Shown here piece by piece: positions 1 to 9,573 of a stretch of 64,000 bases of DNA. This stretch comes from Leclercia sp. AS011 (GTDB lineage: Bacteria; Pseudomonadota; Gammaproteobacteria; Enterobacterales; Enterobacteriaceae): contig NZ_JBBCMA010000002.1 in NCBI RefSeq assembly GCF_037152535.1, positions 62,001 to 126,000 of the forward strand, in the 5' to 3' direction. Position 1 is the stretch's first letter, and every line of letters begins with the position of its first letter. A program made the translations under genes and the position numbers. The notes beneath the pieces were generated by a model. That model searched no databases. It saw only the letters and a program-made list of their open reading frames with translations, and had not been told where the DNA came from.

Positions 1-9
1 TATAACGGC

Positions 10-768
10 TCAGGCCGGGTAGCCCAGCGCGCGTGAGAGCTGGCGCCCGGCCTCCTGCAGCTGCTCACGAAAACGCGTCAGCTCGGCATCATCAACACGG
101 GAGGTTAAGGTCGACAGGCTCAGGGCGGCGATAACCCGGGATTCATGGTTACGCACCGGGACCGACACGCAGCGCACCCCCTGCTCGTTCTCTTCGCTGT
201 CGAGGGCATAACCCTGCTCGCGAGTTTGCGCCAGCGCGGCCATTAAGGCTTCGCGTGAGGCCAGAGTCGCGGGGGTAAAGGTGGTGTACTGATAACCCTC
301 CAGCAGGGTGTTCAGCTCGGCCTCGCTCAGCCAGGCGATCAGCACCTTGCCGATGGCGGTGGCATGCACCGGCAGACGACGGCCAATACGCGAGTAGGCG
401 ATGGCCGCCAGCTTGCCTTCAATCTTCTCGATATAGACCCCTTCGCGCCCGTCCAGGATCCCCAGATGGGTGGTCTGCCCGGTGCGCTCCGACAGTTCCG
501 TCAGCCAGTGCTTCGCCTTCTGGCGAATATCCATGGTGCTCACCACGAAGTGGCCGCGTTCGACCAGCTTCATACCCAGGCGATATTTACCGTTCTCCGG
601 GTTCTGATCGATATAGCCGTGCAGTTGCAGGGTTTTGAGGAGCGAGTGGAGGGTGCTCTTGCTCAGGCCCATCTGTTTACTGATGTCGGTGATCTTAAGC
701 TCGGTGGCCTGCTCGTTGAACAGGTCGAGGATCTGCAAGGCACGTTCAACAGACTGAATAATAGGCAT
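10..768 (-). CDS. IclR-family transcriptional regulator
   Basis: This 252-residue protein has the two-part IclR layout. An N-terminal winged helix-turn-helix covers about residues 1-65 (VERALQILDLF, then ITDISKQMGLSKSTLHSLLK). A C-terminal effector-binding domain follows, with the family motifs LPVHATAIGKVLIAW and a late conserved stretch around RCVSVPVRN. The chosen start (MPIIQSVERAL) matches the usual IclR N-terminus; an upstream in-frame start would add about 50 residues encoded by REP-like sequence. It reads in the same direction as argI, about 190 bp away across a REP element, so it is probably a separate unit. Effector and targets cannot be read from the sequence. Confidence 0.85.
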   Translation of the reverse strand: MPIIQSVERALQILDLFNEQATELKITDISKQMGLSKSTLHSLLKTLQLHGYIDQNPENGKYRLGMKLVERGHFVVSTMDIRQKAKHWLTELSERTGQTTHLGILDGREGVYIEKIEGKLAAIAYSRIGRRLPVHATAIGKVLIAWLSEAELNTLLEGYQYTTFTPATLASREALMAALAQTREQGYALDSEENEQGVRCVSVPVRNHESRVIAALSLSTLTSRVDDAELTRFREQLQEAGRQLSRALGYPA

Positions 769-870
769 AATGCTGGCATGTCCACGCTGGAATTGAGGCG
801 AAAACGTACCTTTTTCGGGGTGAAAAAGCAATGAAATGGAGCCGGTGTTTTCCCTCACCCTGTGGGTGAG

Positions 871-922
871 CGCCGCCGGGCCTACGGGTTGTGTAGGCCG
901 GGTAAGCGCAGCGCCACCCGGC
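871..922. repeat. REP/BIME palindrome
   Basis: GC-rich imperfect palindrome of the enterobacterial REP type: a GCCGGGCCTAC arm and a GTAGGCCGGGTAAGCGCAGC arm, with a terminal CCACCCGGC. It lies between the IclR gene and argI. Relatives occur at 26417, 26981, 59137 and 60986 in this window. Confidence 0.85.
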
Positions 923-960
923 AAGAAGAGCGCACCGAATCAATAAAGTGGGAGAAAGGA

Positions 961-1965
961 TCACTCCCCAAGCGTCGCCACCATCACCGCCTTAATGGTG
1001 TGCATGCGGTTCTCCGCCTGGTCAAACACCACGCTCGCCGCCGACTCAAATACTTCGTCCGTCACTTCCATCCCGCCGTGCAGATCGAACTCCTTCGCCA
1101 TCTGCTTGCCGAGCGTGGTCTGGTCGTCGTGGAATGCCGGCAGACAGTGGAGGAACTTCACGTCCGGGTTGCCGGTGAGCGCCATCATCTGGCTGTTCAC
1201 CTGATAGCCACGCAGCAGCGCGATCCGCTCCGCCCACTTCTCTTTGGCTTCGCCCATCGACACCCACACGTCGGTATAGATAAAGTCTGCGCCCTTCACG
1301 CCCGCCGCCACGTCTTCCGTCAGGGTGATCTTGCCGCCGTTCTTCTCTGCCAGGACGCTGCACTCCGCCACCAGGCTCGCTTCCGGCCAGCAGGCTTTCG
1401 GGGCCACCAGACGCAGATCCAGCCCGGTGAGCGCCGCTGCTTCCAGCATCGAGTTACCCATGTTGTTACGCGCGTCGCCGGTATAGACCAGCACCATCTC
1501 GTTGAAGGCCTTGCCCGGGAGATGCTCCTGCATGGTGAGCAGGTCCGCCAGCAGCTGGGTCGGGTGGAACTCGTTGGTCAGCCCGTTCCACACCGGCACG
1601 CCAGCAAATTCCGCCAGGGTTTCGACCACTTCCTGACCATGGCCGCGATACTGGATGCCGTCATACATCCGGCCCAGCACGCGAGCGGTATCTTTAATTG
1701 ACTCTTTATGCCCAATCTGGCTACCGCTCGGCCCGAGATAGGTTACGCGCGCGCCCTGGTCAAATGCGGCAACTTCGAAAGAGCATCGGGTGCGGGTTGA
1801 GTCTTTTTCGAAGATGAGCGCGATGTTTTTGCCAGTAAGCTTCTGTACTTCAGTCCCTTTTTTCTTATCGGATTTCAGCTGTGCCGAGAGGGCAAGCAGG
1901 GAGGTGAGCTGTGCAGGGGTAAAATCGAGCAATTTCAGGAAGTGTTTTTTATACAGTTCAGACAT
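961..1965 (-). CDS. argI: ornithine carbamoyltransferase
   Basis: This enzyme joins carbamoyl phosphate to ornithine to give citrulline, step six of arginine biosynthesis, as a cytosolic trimer. The 334-residue product is the usual length. It carries the carbamoyl-phosphate motif [15 protein letters not shown] near residue 50, the HPTQ motif near 135 and the ornithine-site HCLPA motif near 270. The start [11 protein letters not shown] is the family N-terminus; a start six codons upstream is possible but unlikely. Two ARG boxes in the short upstream region imply repression by ArgR with arginine. rraB lies divergently on the other side, as in E. coli and Salmonella. Confidence 0.97.
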   Translation of the reverse strand: MSELYKKHFLKLLDFTPAQLTSLLALSAQLKSDKKKGTEVQKLTGKNIALIFEKDSTRTRCSFEVAAFDQGARVTYLGPSGSQIGHKESIKDTARVLGRMYDGIQYRGHGQEVVETLAEFAGVPVWNGLTNEFHPTQLLADLLTMQEHLPGKAFNEMVLVYTGDARNNMGNSMLEAAALTGLDLRLVAPKACWPEASLVAECSVLAEKNGGKITLTEDVAAGVKGADFIYTDVWVSMGEAKEKWAERIALLRGYQVNSQMMALTGNPDVKFLHCLPAFHDDQTTLGKQMAKEFDLHGGMEVTDEVFESAASVVFDQAENRMHTIKAVMVATLGE

Positions 1966-1994
1966 TTTATCCTCACATGGCAAAGGCCACTTAT

Positions 1995-2029
1995 TGAATT
2001 AAAATTCACTTTATCTGTATCAATATTCA
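1995..2029 (-). promoter_or_regulatory. tandem ARG boxes (ArgR operator) of argI
   Basis: Two copies of the ArgR half-site palindrome: TGAATTAAAATTCA at 1995-2008, a perfect match to the core, and TGTATCAATATTCA at 2016-2029. Their 21-bp period equals two 18-bp boxes with 3 bp between, the known architecture of ArgR operators. They lie 30-64 bp upstream of the argI start. Confidence 0.9.
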
Positions 2030-2129
2030 CTTGCAACCCCGTTTCACAAATCTTTCTTACAAAGGTGGAGGCAAACACATCCGTGTGTGAAAATAGAAGT
2101 ATCTGCCGCACTTTAAAGAGGAACGAGCC

Positions 2130-2555
2130 ATGGCAAACCCAGAACTGCTGGAAGAACAGCGCGAAGAGACGCGACTGATTATTGAAGAACTGCTGGAAGA
2201 CGGCAGCGATCCGGATGCGCTGTACACCATCGAGCACCATTTCTCTGCGGATGATTTCGAAGCGCTGGAAAAACTGGCGGTTGAAGCCTTCCGTCTGGGT
2301 TACGAAGTGACCGAGCCAGAAGAGCTGGAAGTGGAAGAGGGCGACACCGTCATCTGCTGCGACATCCTGAGCGAAGGCGCGCTGAAGGCCGAGCTGATCG
2401 ACGCTCAGGTTGAACAGCTGATGGACCTGGCCGAACGTTTTGAAGTGGAATACGACGGCTGGGGCACCTACTTCGAAGACCCGAACGGCGAAGAGGGTGA
2501 CGAAGACGACGACGAAGATTTCGTTGATGAAGACGACGACGGCGTGCGTCACTAA
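2130..2555 (+). CDS. rraB: RNase E activity regulator B (RraB)
   Basis: RraB binds RNase E and alters degradosome composition and mRNA decay. The 141-residue protein is very acidic and ends in an Asp/Glu-rich tail (residues about 120-138), typical of RraB/YjgD. It begins [20 protein letters not shown], with a purine-rich ribosome site just upstream (AAAGAGGAACGAG). It is divergent from argI, as in E. coli, and followed by a UUCG hairpin and miaE. Confidence 0.95.
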   Translation: MANPELLEEQREETRLIIEELLEDGSDPDALYTIEHHFSADDFEALEKLAVEAFRLGYEVTEPEELEVEEGDTVICCDILSEGALKAELIDAQVEQLMDLAERFEVEYDGWGTYFEDPNGEEGDEDDDEDFVDEDDDGVRH

Positions 2556-2563
2556 GTGTTATC

Positions 2564-2583
2564 GCGGCAGCTTCGGCTGCCGC
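2564..2583 (+). terminator. UUCG-tetraloop hairpin between rraB and miaE
   Basis: Perfect 8-bp stem GCGGCAGC/GCTGCCGC closed by a TTCG tetraloop. It is not followed by a clean T-run, only TTCAGG, so it may be a weak terminator or an mRNA 3'-end stabiliser that still allows readthrough into miaE 13 bp later. Confidence 0.6.
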
Positions 2584-2596
2584 TTCAGGAAAAACA

Positions 2597-3355
2597 ATGG
2601 ATTACCCGCAGATACTCGCCCCTGTTCTCAACTTCCTCCAGTGCCTGACCCCGCAAGCGTGGATTGATCAAGCCCGCGACCCGGACAACCTGCCGCTGCT
2701 GCTCACCGACCATATGGTGTGCGAACTCAAAGCCGCCCAGACCGCGCTGTTATTAGTGCGAAAATACGTTGCCGACGAGAGCGGTGCCGACGCGCTGCTC
2801 GAGTGGCTCAAGCCCTACGAAGCTTTCACCTTCCGCGAAGGCCCGGAACCAGACTTTGTCGCCCTGCATAAGCAGATTGGCAAAAGCGTGATGCCCAAGA
2901 CCGACGACCCCTGGGGCCAGGCGCTCATCGACAGCATGGTGCTGCTGATTAAAGAGGAGCTGCACCACTTCTGGCAGGTGCGCGAGGCGATGCTGGCCCG
3001 CAACATCCCCTACGTCAAAATCACCGCCAGCCGCTACGCCAAAGGGATGCTGTCCGCCGTGCGCACCCACGAGCCGCTGACGCTGATCGACAAGCTGATC
3101 TGCGGAGCCTATATCGAAGCCCGCTCCTGCGAACGCTTCGCCGCGCTGGCCCCGTTCCTCGACGAGGAGTTGCAGAAGTTCTATCTGTCGCTGCTGCGCT
3201 CTGAGGCGCGGCACTATCAGGACTATCTCACCCTTGCCCAACAGGTCAGCGATGACGATATCTCTCCCCGCATACAGCTTTTTGGCGAAATAGAAGCCAC
3301 ACTGATCTCATCACCGGACAATGCGTTTCGCTTCCATAGCGGCGTGCCGGTGTAA
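2597..3355 (+). CDS. miaE: tRNA-(ms2io6A37) hydroxylase
   Basis: MiaE is a non-haem diiron monooxygenase that hydroxylates the isopentenyl group of ms2i6A at position 37 of tRNAs reading UNN codons. The 252-residue product carries the ferritin-like ligands expected for MiaE: an early Glu in DHMVCELKAAQ, EELHHF near residue 120, EARSCERF near 180 and RSEARHYQDY near 210. The gene is present in Salmonella and many Enterobacter relatives but absent from E. coli K-12. It lies 41 bp after rraB on the same strand. That leuX, a tRNA read by UUG, lies nearby is notable but may be coincidence. Confidence 0.94.
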   Translation: MDYPQILAPVLNFLQCLTPQAWIDQARDPDNLPLLLTDHMVCELKAAQTALLLVRKYVADESGADALLEWLKPYEAFTFREGPEPDFVALHKQIGKSVMPKTDDPWGQALIDSMVLLIKEELHHFWQVREAMLARNIPYVKITASRYAKGMLSAVRTHEPLTLIDKLICGAYIEARSCERFAALAPFLDEELQKFYLSLLRSEARHYQDYLTLAQQVSDDDISPRIQLFGEIEATLISSPDNAFRFHSGVPV

Positions 3356-3389
3356 ACCGGCATAGCTAAAGGATCAAGGATGCGTAACG

Positions 3390-4121
3390 ATGAGAAGAGC
3401 GTGGACACGTATAGCAGGGGTAGCGGTGATCTCCGCCGCAGTGGCCTTCTGGGTTTATTACGACAAGCAGCGTCAGCAGAACACCCCCGAACATCGACTT
3501 GATACCGTCCTTAACGCCATGCCCTCCTGGCAGGTGCTGAGAGAGCAGGACCCCCGGTTTGTGGCGCGCATCCGCGAGCAGATCCTCACCATGCAGAAAG
3601 CGGGGGAGTCTGAGCAGGAGATCATCGACGTGGTTCAGCCGCAGATCCTCGAGCTACAGATGTCGCGCCTGCAATATGCCCCCGACGCCAATGCGGTGGC
3701 CTGGATGACCATCAACATGGAGCAGACCGCCGCCATTCAGAAGGTGAGTGACGACGCCTGTTTCCGCTTCTTATTCCCGGGCGTGAAGGGCGGCGTCAAC
3801 CCGATGCGGGTGCTGGATAAAGGGATGATGCAGCGCCGCCTGCAGGCCGACGCCGACATGATGCGCGCGGGCTGGGGTAAAGATCGCCACACCGTGACCC
3901 CGGAAGAACACGCCGCCGCCGTGGAGGATGTGCGCCCGATTATGGACACGCTGGCTGATGACTACGGGCAGGACATTCAGCTGCTGGTGATGCCGGAGAA
4001 CGCGGTAGGCAAAGAGAAGCTCACCTGCGAACTGGTGCAGGCGATATGGGGGAAGGTGCTACAGCTGCCGGAGCAGAAGGCGGCAAGGGTGATTCGGATG
4101 GCGGTGACCGAGCAGGATTGA
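3390..4121 (+). CDS. uncharacterised membrane-anchored protein
   Basis: I do not recognise a named family. The 243-residue product starts with a short basic segment and one hydrophobic stretch (about residues 7-24, IAGVAVISAAVAFWVYY), which looks like an uncleaved signal anchor. That would leave a soluble, mainly helical domain outside the membrane. Two Cys (in DDACFRF and LTCEL) could form a disulfide there. It starts 34 bp after miaE and could share its transcript. The ribosome site is weak; ATG 3390 is chosen because an ATG 10 bp upstream is in another frame. Confidence 0.7.
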   Translation: MRRAWTRIAGVAVISAAVAFWVYYDKQRQQNTPEHRLDTVLNAMPSWQVLREQDPRFVARIREQILTMQKAGESEQEIIDVVQPQILELQMSRLQYAPDANAVAWMTINMEQTAAIQKVSDDACFRFLFPGVKGGVNPMRVLDKGMMQRRLQADADMMRAGWGKDRHTVTPEEHAAAVEDVRPIMDTLADDYGQDIQLLVMPENAVGKEKLTCELVQAIWGKVLQLPEQKAARVIRMAVTEQD

Positions 4122-4224
4122 AGGGGCGCTGTTTTTTTGGGCACTTAGCGCGGTTTAGCGCGTCGCCGCTTGCATGGCGGCGCGCGACAGGTATAATCCA
4201 CAACGTTTCCGCATCCCCTTCAGT

Positions 4225-4309
4225 GCCGAAGTGGCGAAATCGGTAGACGCAGTTGATTCAAAATCAACCGTAGAAATACGTGCCGGTTCGAGTCCGGCCT
4301 TCGGCACCA
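4225..4309 (+). tRNA. leuX: tRNA-Leu (anticodon CAA)
   Basis: The acceptor arm GCCGAAG pairs with CTTCGGC before an encoded ACCA end. The anticodon arm is GTTGA-TTCAAAA-TCAAC, giving anticodon CAA. A long class-II variable arm follows, then the T-loop GGTTCGAGTCC. This corresponds to E. coli leuX, which reads UUG. leuX is an established insertion point for pathogenicity and defence islands, and accessory sequence begins right after it here. Confidence 0.97.
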
Positions 4310-4325
4310 AAAGATGCAAAAATTA

Positions 4326-4349
4326 AGTCGCTTAAGGGCGGCTTTTTTT
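4326..4349 (+). terminator. leuX terminator
   Basis: Short stem AGTCGC/GCGGCT (one G-U pair) with a 6-nt loop, followed by a run of seven T. It lies 16 bp after the tRNA. Confidence 0.7.
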
Positions 4350-4881
4350 GTGTCTGAGATGTATTGTTATTAAGGAATTTCTCAGTTCATCTATTTCAGC
4401 TTCATTCTATTTAAAATAATTTATTAATGCGAATATATAATATCTCGATAATTGTTATAATTAGTTATTATAATCCCCAGTAAGTTATTTTTATCTTTAT
4501 AAAAGACATAAATGCAATGAATTTTTAACTTCTTGCCAAATTAATTAACATTTAAAAGCATAATTCAGATGTCATTTCCCCGGGCTGCATGATTTTTATA
4601 TGAATTTTTCATATGTGTATTGCAGATGTTTTCCATCCTTTATGATCTACTTCCCAGTAAATGAATTAATTAAATATTAAATTTTCAGAAGCCAGGTAAA
4701 TTTTTTAACTGTTTAAGTTAACTCATTAATTTGTTGAATTAATATTAAAGAATCTTCGGGCTATGTAATGATGGATTTTATCAGTTAGTGTGATAACTTC
4801 GCGGTGTTTTTAATTTATTATTGATTTCGATTAAAAAATACATAGTTAAAAATCGCAGGCAGAGCTTTAGAGGAAGGAAAA
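4350..4881. other. AT-rich leader between leuX and the helicase gene
   Basis: About 530 bp with no convincing gene. It is strikingly AT-rich compared with the flanking backbone, with many runs such as TTAATTAA and TAAATATTAA, of the sort bound by H-NS. It must contain the promoter of the downstream pair. The ribosome site AGAGGAAGG at 4869-4877 is strong and fixes the start at 4882. No integrase, and no second copy of the leuX 3' end, was seen here. Confidence 0.6.
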
Positions 4882-7800
4882 ATGAAAAGATGGACTATTG
4901 AAGAAGATTGTAAATTACTCACCTTGACACGCCAACATTTTTCGTCATTGCTCAAGCATAAGCGGTTGAATGTTACGATGCCATTTAGCCAGCTACTTTA
5001 CACAGCATTTGACTCACCTGACCGCGATGCCGCAGCATTGCTGTATCGCCTCGAACAGGCAAAAATCCTGGGGTTTGCCAGCCGTCCTGGAGGCGATCCC
5101 ACTAAACAGTTATTTCGCTGTCTGATAAACAATGATTTGGCGCTATACGATTACACCCTTACCTTTCCTACTCTCAGAAAAGCATTGCATCCAGATACCG
5201 TTGCGGCAGCGCTAAACCACTTCACGACTAGCAATCCACATGAACCTCTGTCCAATACTATCAATGAAATCGCGACAGCCTTGCATCTTGCCCCCATGCA
5301 GGTGGAAAAGATTCTGATCGACAGCGGCCAAATAACCATCAATAGTCACCGTAAATGTGAGCGTGTTGGAGAGAAAACTATCAATAATAACTTGCAAGAT
5401 CTCATCTCCAGGCAAATTCCTGACATAACGCTGATTAAAGAGATTAACGACTGCCGCGCCCAAGTCTCTCAACTTTACCACGTACATGAACGTGATGGCG
5501 CTGAGGTTATTTTCAGTTCCGACGGCACGGGGTTCGGCAAAAGCTATGGCGTGATTCAAGGGTATGTTGAATATCTGGAGCGTTTCGCCAAAACCCAGCA
5601 GCCAAATTATCTGTTTCCCGACGGCGGCTTTACCAACCTGTTATTCATGTCGCCGCAAAAATCACAAATCGACCTGGACAGCAGCCAGAAAGAGAAAATT
5701 CTGGCCGCTGGTGGCGAGTTCATTTGCGTTCTCTCTCGTAATGATATTGCCGACCTTGATTTTATAGACTGGGCCTCTGGCCTGAAAAACCGCGAGCGCT
5801 ATACCCGTTGGTATAAAAATGCCAATAATAACTCCCTTATCAGTGTTGCTATGCGTTCACTTAATCACCTGGTTTCGCAGATTGATCGTTGTGAAGAACA
5901 ACTAGCAACATTCAATAGTCAGCATACGGATTTTGATATAGAAATAATCAAAGACCAGCTAAAGAACTACCGTCATAGTCTTCGCAACACCATTGTATCG
6001 GCCTGCAAGTCATTATTCGAACGGGGTAATGGTGAAACGTCGATTCAAGAATATATTCGCCGCGGACTGCTTGCTCGCAGAAAGCGAGAGCTTAACGCGA
6101 TGCAGGGAAAACCTGTTTCAAAAATGAGCGTATACGAAGTCTACTTCGAGCTTATCAAGCAGGTATTGCCTTTCGAAGTGTGTCAGTACCGCCCATCGGT
6201 GCTGTTAATGACCACCAAAAAATTCGATACATCAACTTATCGCCTGACACCTCGTAAACGAGGCGAAGGTGTGAATTTTGAGCCCGTAGGTTTTGACCTG
6301 CTCCTTGGCGGCAAGCTGAGCCCCAAAGATCCTCAGATCAGCACCGTTGCGGCTGTAGGCCACGCCGGGCAGGTCGCTTACCTTCGCGATGAACATTTCA
6401 AACGTAATCCAGACTGCCCTTTTCGACGCAAGAATATCCGCTTCACGGTGATAATCGATGAACTGCATGAAGCTTACACCCGCCTTGAAGAAACGTGCCA
6501 TGTGAAACTGGTTACACAGGAAAATAATCTGGCGCACGTTATTTCCGTCGCGGGACGTATTCACAATGCGGTACTCAGCCTAGAGAGCCGGAACAAGCCC
6601 AAAGAAGCGCAAACGACCTTTGAGCAAGAGATGGTCAAATTCATCACCATCCTGCGAGACTTACTGGCGAAAAAGTGCGAATTATCATCCGGTACGACGC
6701 TGGGATCGATCCTGGAGATGTTTCGTGACCAGTTAGGGGCATTTGAAGTCAACGGCGACGCCGCCGAACGCATCATCTCAATCACCCGCAATGTATTCAG
6801 CTTTAATCCCAAAATGTACGTCAATGAAGAAGGGCTGAAACGCATTCGTATGCGCAACAGCGAAGGCGACATAACGCGCACCGAGCTGTATTACGAAGTC
6901 GAAAATGATGCCAGCGACACCAATCCCACCCTGCACGATCTGTTCCAGTTGGTCTCCGTCATCCTCTCCGCCTGTTCTGATATCACCAACCGACACTTTA
7001 AGCGCTGGGTAAAGAATGGCGGCCAAGACAACTCCAGCAGCCAGAATACGCCTTTGGGTCAGTTTGTTGACGCAGCCAATAACGTAGCCGGTGTGGTGCG
7101 ACATATCTTCGATCGCACCACCGATAAAAATTTGTTGATTGATCATTTCTACACTTACTTGCAACCCAAAACCGTATTCACGATGACGCCGATAGCTGAA
7201 CTCAATTACGTGAACAGGGGAGCCGAGCGCACAATTATTCTGGCGTTTGAAATGGATCTGGTACAAGAGTTGCCCGAAGCCATGCTGCTGCGTTTATTAA
7301 CCGGCACGCACAATAAAGTAATTGGGCTTAGCGCCACCAGCAGTTTTAGCCACACCAAAAACGGTAACTTCAATCGTCGCTTCCTTGCGCGCTATAGCCG
7401 CGACCTTGGCTACCGGATCGTTGAACGCGAAAAGGCAGATATCGATACGCTTAAGGCATTACGCAGGTTGAGGGCCAGTATCCGCAACGTCGACTTCAGG
7501 GTGTTCGATGATAAGCAATTAAAATTGACCGATATCTACCAAAATTGTGAAATCTATCGCAGGACATATGACAACTTTTTCGACGCGCTGAAGAAACCGC
7601 TGGAACACGACCTGAAAAATACCTATAAACGGCGTCAGTGCCAGCGGGAGCTGGAAGCGTTACTGCTTGCCGCCTACGAAGGTAAAAATAGCCTGATTTT
7701 GTCACTTTCAGGGACATTTAAGCGGGCCTTTATCAGCGCCTGGCGCACTTATCAATCAGCCTGGCGTCAGCAGTACGGCATGCATTCCCGATGCGATGAA

Positions 7801-9573
7801 AAAATGGATAACGGTAAGAAACATGACCAGATCCTGACCTTTACCCCATTCAAAGGACGTCACACTGTCCATTTGGTCTTTTTCGATTCCCCGCTGGCCA
7901 ATGTCGAAGATATCAGGCAAGAAACCTATCTCCAGAACAGCAATACCGTGCTGGTATTTATGAGCAGCTACAAAAGTGCAGGCACTGGCCTCAACTACTT
8001 TGTTAAATACCATGACGGCGATATTAATGATATCAATGCACCACGTCTGGATGTCGATTTTGAGCGCTTAGTGCTCATCAACTCCTCGTTTTACAGCGAA
8101 GTAAAGGACAACAGCGGCAACCTCAATACATTACCTAACTACGTTACCGTGCTTAAACACTACGCCGATGACGATATTACCGTCCACAAGCTGGCCAATT
8201 TCAACGTTAATTTCGCCCACGGCGAAAACTATCGCCTGTTAATGGCCGAACATGATATGAGCTTATTCAAAGTCGTCGTGCAGGCCGTAGGCCGAGTCGA
8301 GCGTCGCGACACACTATTGAAAACAGAAATCTTTTTACCCCGAGATGTATTCAGTAATGTTGCATTCCAGTTCGCCGCTCTCAGTGAAGATAGCGGTAAC
8401 GAGGTAGTATCAGAAAGCATGTCCTTGCTTAACCACCGCCTCATGGAGGAGTGCGAAAAGCTGAGTCAGAGCCAGTCATTTAGTGATGCAGAGCAGCGGC
8501 ATGCGTTTGAACAGGCTATCGTAGAAAATGGTCTCCGCATCGATGCTGTTCATAAGCGAGTTCTGAAAACCGACTGGATAAATCAGGTACGCGCTGGCAA
8601 CCTTGAATATCTCGAATTGTGTAATTTATTCCGCGATTCTGACTCCTTTACCGATCCCCTGCGTTGGTTGGAAAAACTTCAGGCTAATTCCTTGTATGCC
8701 GCCAATCGGCAAATGCAATCTATCCACCACGCCTTGTTTATCGATCGCCAACAAGGGAATCAAACGATTTTACTTTGCCACAAACGCGGCCCGGATGGAC
8801 TTGTCCACAGAGATTATTCCGCCCTGTCGGATTTCGCTGGCGGCGCAAGAGTGTATCGGCCAGAGCTCACCCTCTTTCCGCAGTATAGAAACGATGTCGA
8901 TTTTACCCCCGGCAACCTGGTCGGCGAGTTGATTCGTGAATGTGACAATATCCAGGAAACGGCATTCAAAAAATGGGTACCCAACCCCAGGCTAGTTCCG
9001 TTGCTCAAAGGCAATGTCGGTGAATATCTCTTCGATAAAGTGCTAAAAAGCTATGGCGTTACCCCACTTTCTGATCAACAGGTGTTTGAACGCCTTGAAC
9101 CGCTAGTATATGAGTTTTTTGACCGCTTTATTGAAGTGGGTAACGACCTGCTCTGCATCGACGTTAAACGCTGGGCGACGCAGTTGGACGATTTAACGCG
9201 GGCAGAAGAAACGCTTGAGAAAAGCAACAACAAGATTCGCCAGATCCGTAATATCACCAGCCAAAAGGCAGATACAGAGGGGCAGAAACAGCTTCAGGCT
9301 GTGCTGGCAGGCCGTTATGAACGCATTCGATTTCTCTATCTGAACGTCGCCTACAGCCAGAACCCCAATAATCTGATGTGGCAAGATAACGTGGATCACA
9401 CGATCCACTACCTTAACCTGTTGCAAACCGACTACCAGTACTATCAGCCCAATAATCGAGAGAGCGGACGAGCTCAGGAAAACTCGAAACTGAGCATGAC
9501 ATTGGAAATTAACCCAATGTTACTAACCCTGCTGGGTGTAGAAAAGTTGCCGACTAAAGGAAAAGTATCATGA
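4882..9573 (+). CDS. large SF2 helicase with C-terminal PD-(D/E)XK nuclease domain
   Basis: This 1563-residue protein is read as an ATP-dependent helicase fused to a nuclease. Helicase motifs appear in order: Walker A GTGFGKS (215-221), motif II DELH (526-529), motif III SAT (817-819), motif V-like AGTGLNY (1033-1039) and motif VI QAVGRVERR (1134-1142). About 300 residues separate motifs I-II and again II-III. Such large insertions recall DinG/XPD-type rather than HsdR-type helicases, though no clear four-Cys iron-sulfur cluster is visible. Near the C-terminus, E1381, D1414 and the D1427-V-K1429 triad (CIDVKRW) fit a PD-(D/E)XK nuclease. The first 200 residues are unassigned. Its stop overlaps the next start (ATGA), so the two are translationally coupled. 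The context suggests anti-phage or anti-plasmid defence, which is inference. No HsdM/HsdS or known defence partner is present. Confidence 0.8.
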   Translation: MKRWTIEEDCKLLTLTRQHFSSLLKHKRLNVTMPFSQLLYTAFDSPDRDAAALLYRLEQAKILGFASRPGGDPTKQLFRCLINNDLALYDYTLTFPTLRKALHPDTVAAALNHFTTSNPHEPLSNTINEIATALHLAPMQVEKILIDSGQITINSHRKCERVGEKTINNNLQDLISRQIPDITLIKEINDCRAQVSQLYHVHERDGAEVIFSSDGTGFGKSYGVIQGYVEYLERFAKTQQPNYLFPDGGFTNLLFMSPQKSQIDLDSSQKEKILAAGGEFICVLSRNDIADLDFIDWASGLKNRERYTRWYKNANNNSLISVAMRSLNHLVSQIDRCEEQLATFNSQHTDFDIEIIKDQLKNYRHSLRNTIVSACKSLFERGNGETSIQEYIRRGLLARRKRELNAMQGKPVSKMSVYEVYFELIKQVLPFEVCQYRPSVLLMTTKKFDTSTYRLTPRKRGEGVNFEPVGFDLLLGGKLSPKDPQISTVAAVGHAGQVAYLRDEHFKRNPDCPFRRKNIRFTVIIDELHEAYTRLEETCHVKLVTQENNLAHVISVAGRIHNAVLSLESRNKPKEAQTTFEQEMVKFITILRDLLAKKCELSSGTTLGSILEMFRDQLGAFEVNGDAAERIISITRNVFSFNPKMYVNEEGLKRIRMRNSEGDITRTELYYEVENDASDTNPTLHDLFQLVSVILSACSDITNRHFKRWVKNGGQDNSSSQNTPLGQFVDAANNVAGVVRHIFDRTTDKNLLIDHFYTYLQPKTVFTMTPIAELNYVNRGAERTIILAFEMDLVQELPEAMLLRLLTGTHNKVIGLSATSSFSHTKNGNFNRRFLARYSRDLGYRIVEREKADIDTLKALRRLRASIRNVDFRVFDDKQLKLTDIYQNCEIYRRTYDNFFDALKKPLEHDLKNTYKRRQCQRELEALLLAAYEGKNSLILSLSGTFKRAFISAWRTYQSAWRQQYGMHSRCDEKMDNGKKHDQILTFTPFKGRHTVHLVFFDSPLANVEDIRQETYLQNSNTVLVFMSSYKSAGTGLNYFVKYHDGDINDINAPRLDVDFERLVLINSSFYSEVKDNSGNLNTLPNYVTVLKHYADDDITVHKLANFNVNFAHGENYRLLMAEHDMSLFKVVVQAVGRVERRDTLLKTEIFLPRDVFSNVAFQFAALSEDSGNEVVSESMSLLNHRLMEECEKLSQSQSFSDAEQRHAFEQAIVENGLRIDAVHKRVLKTDWINQVRAGNLEYLELCNLFRDSDSFTDPLRWLEKLQANSLYAANRQMQSIHHALFIDRQQGNQTILLCHKRGPDGLVHRDYSALSDFAGGARVYRPELTLFPQYRNDVDFTPGNLVGELIRECDNIQETAFKKWVPNPRLVPLLKGNVGEYLFDKVLKSYGVTPLSDQQVFERLEPLVYEFFDRFIEVGNDLLCIDVKRWATQLDDLTRAEETLEKSNNKIRQIRNITSQKADTEGQKQLQAVLAGRYERIRFLYLNVAYSQNPNNLMWQDNVDHTIHYLNLLQTDYQYYQPNNRESGRAQENSKLSMTLEINPMLLTLLGVEKLPTKGKVS

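Noticed and set aside
4882..9573. Interpretation of the large protein as type I restriction subunit HsdR
   Set aside because: The nuclease domain is C-terminal rather than N-terminal, the motif spacing differs, and there are no HsdM or HsdS genes nearby.
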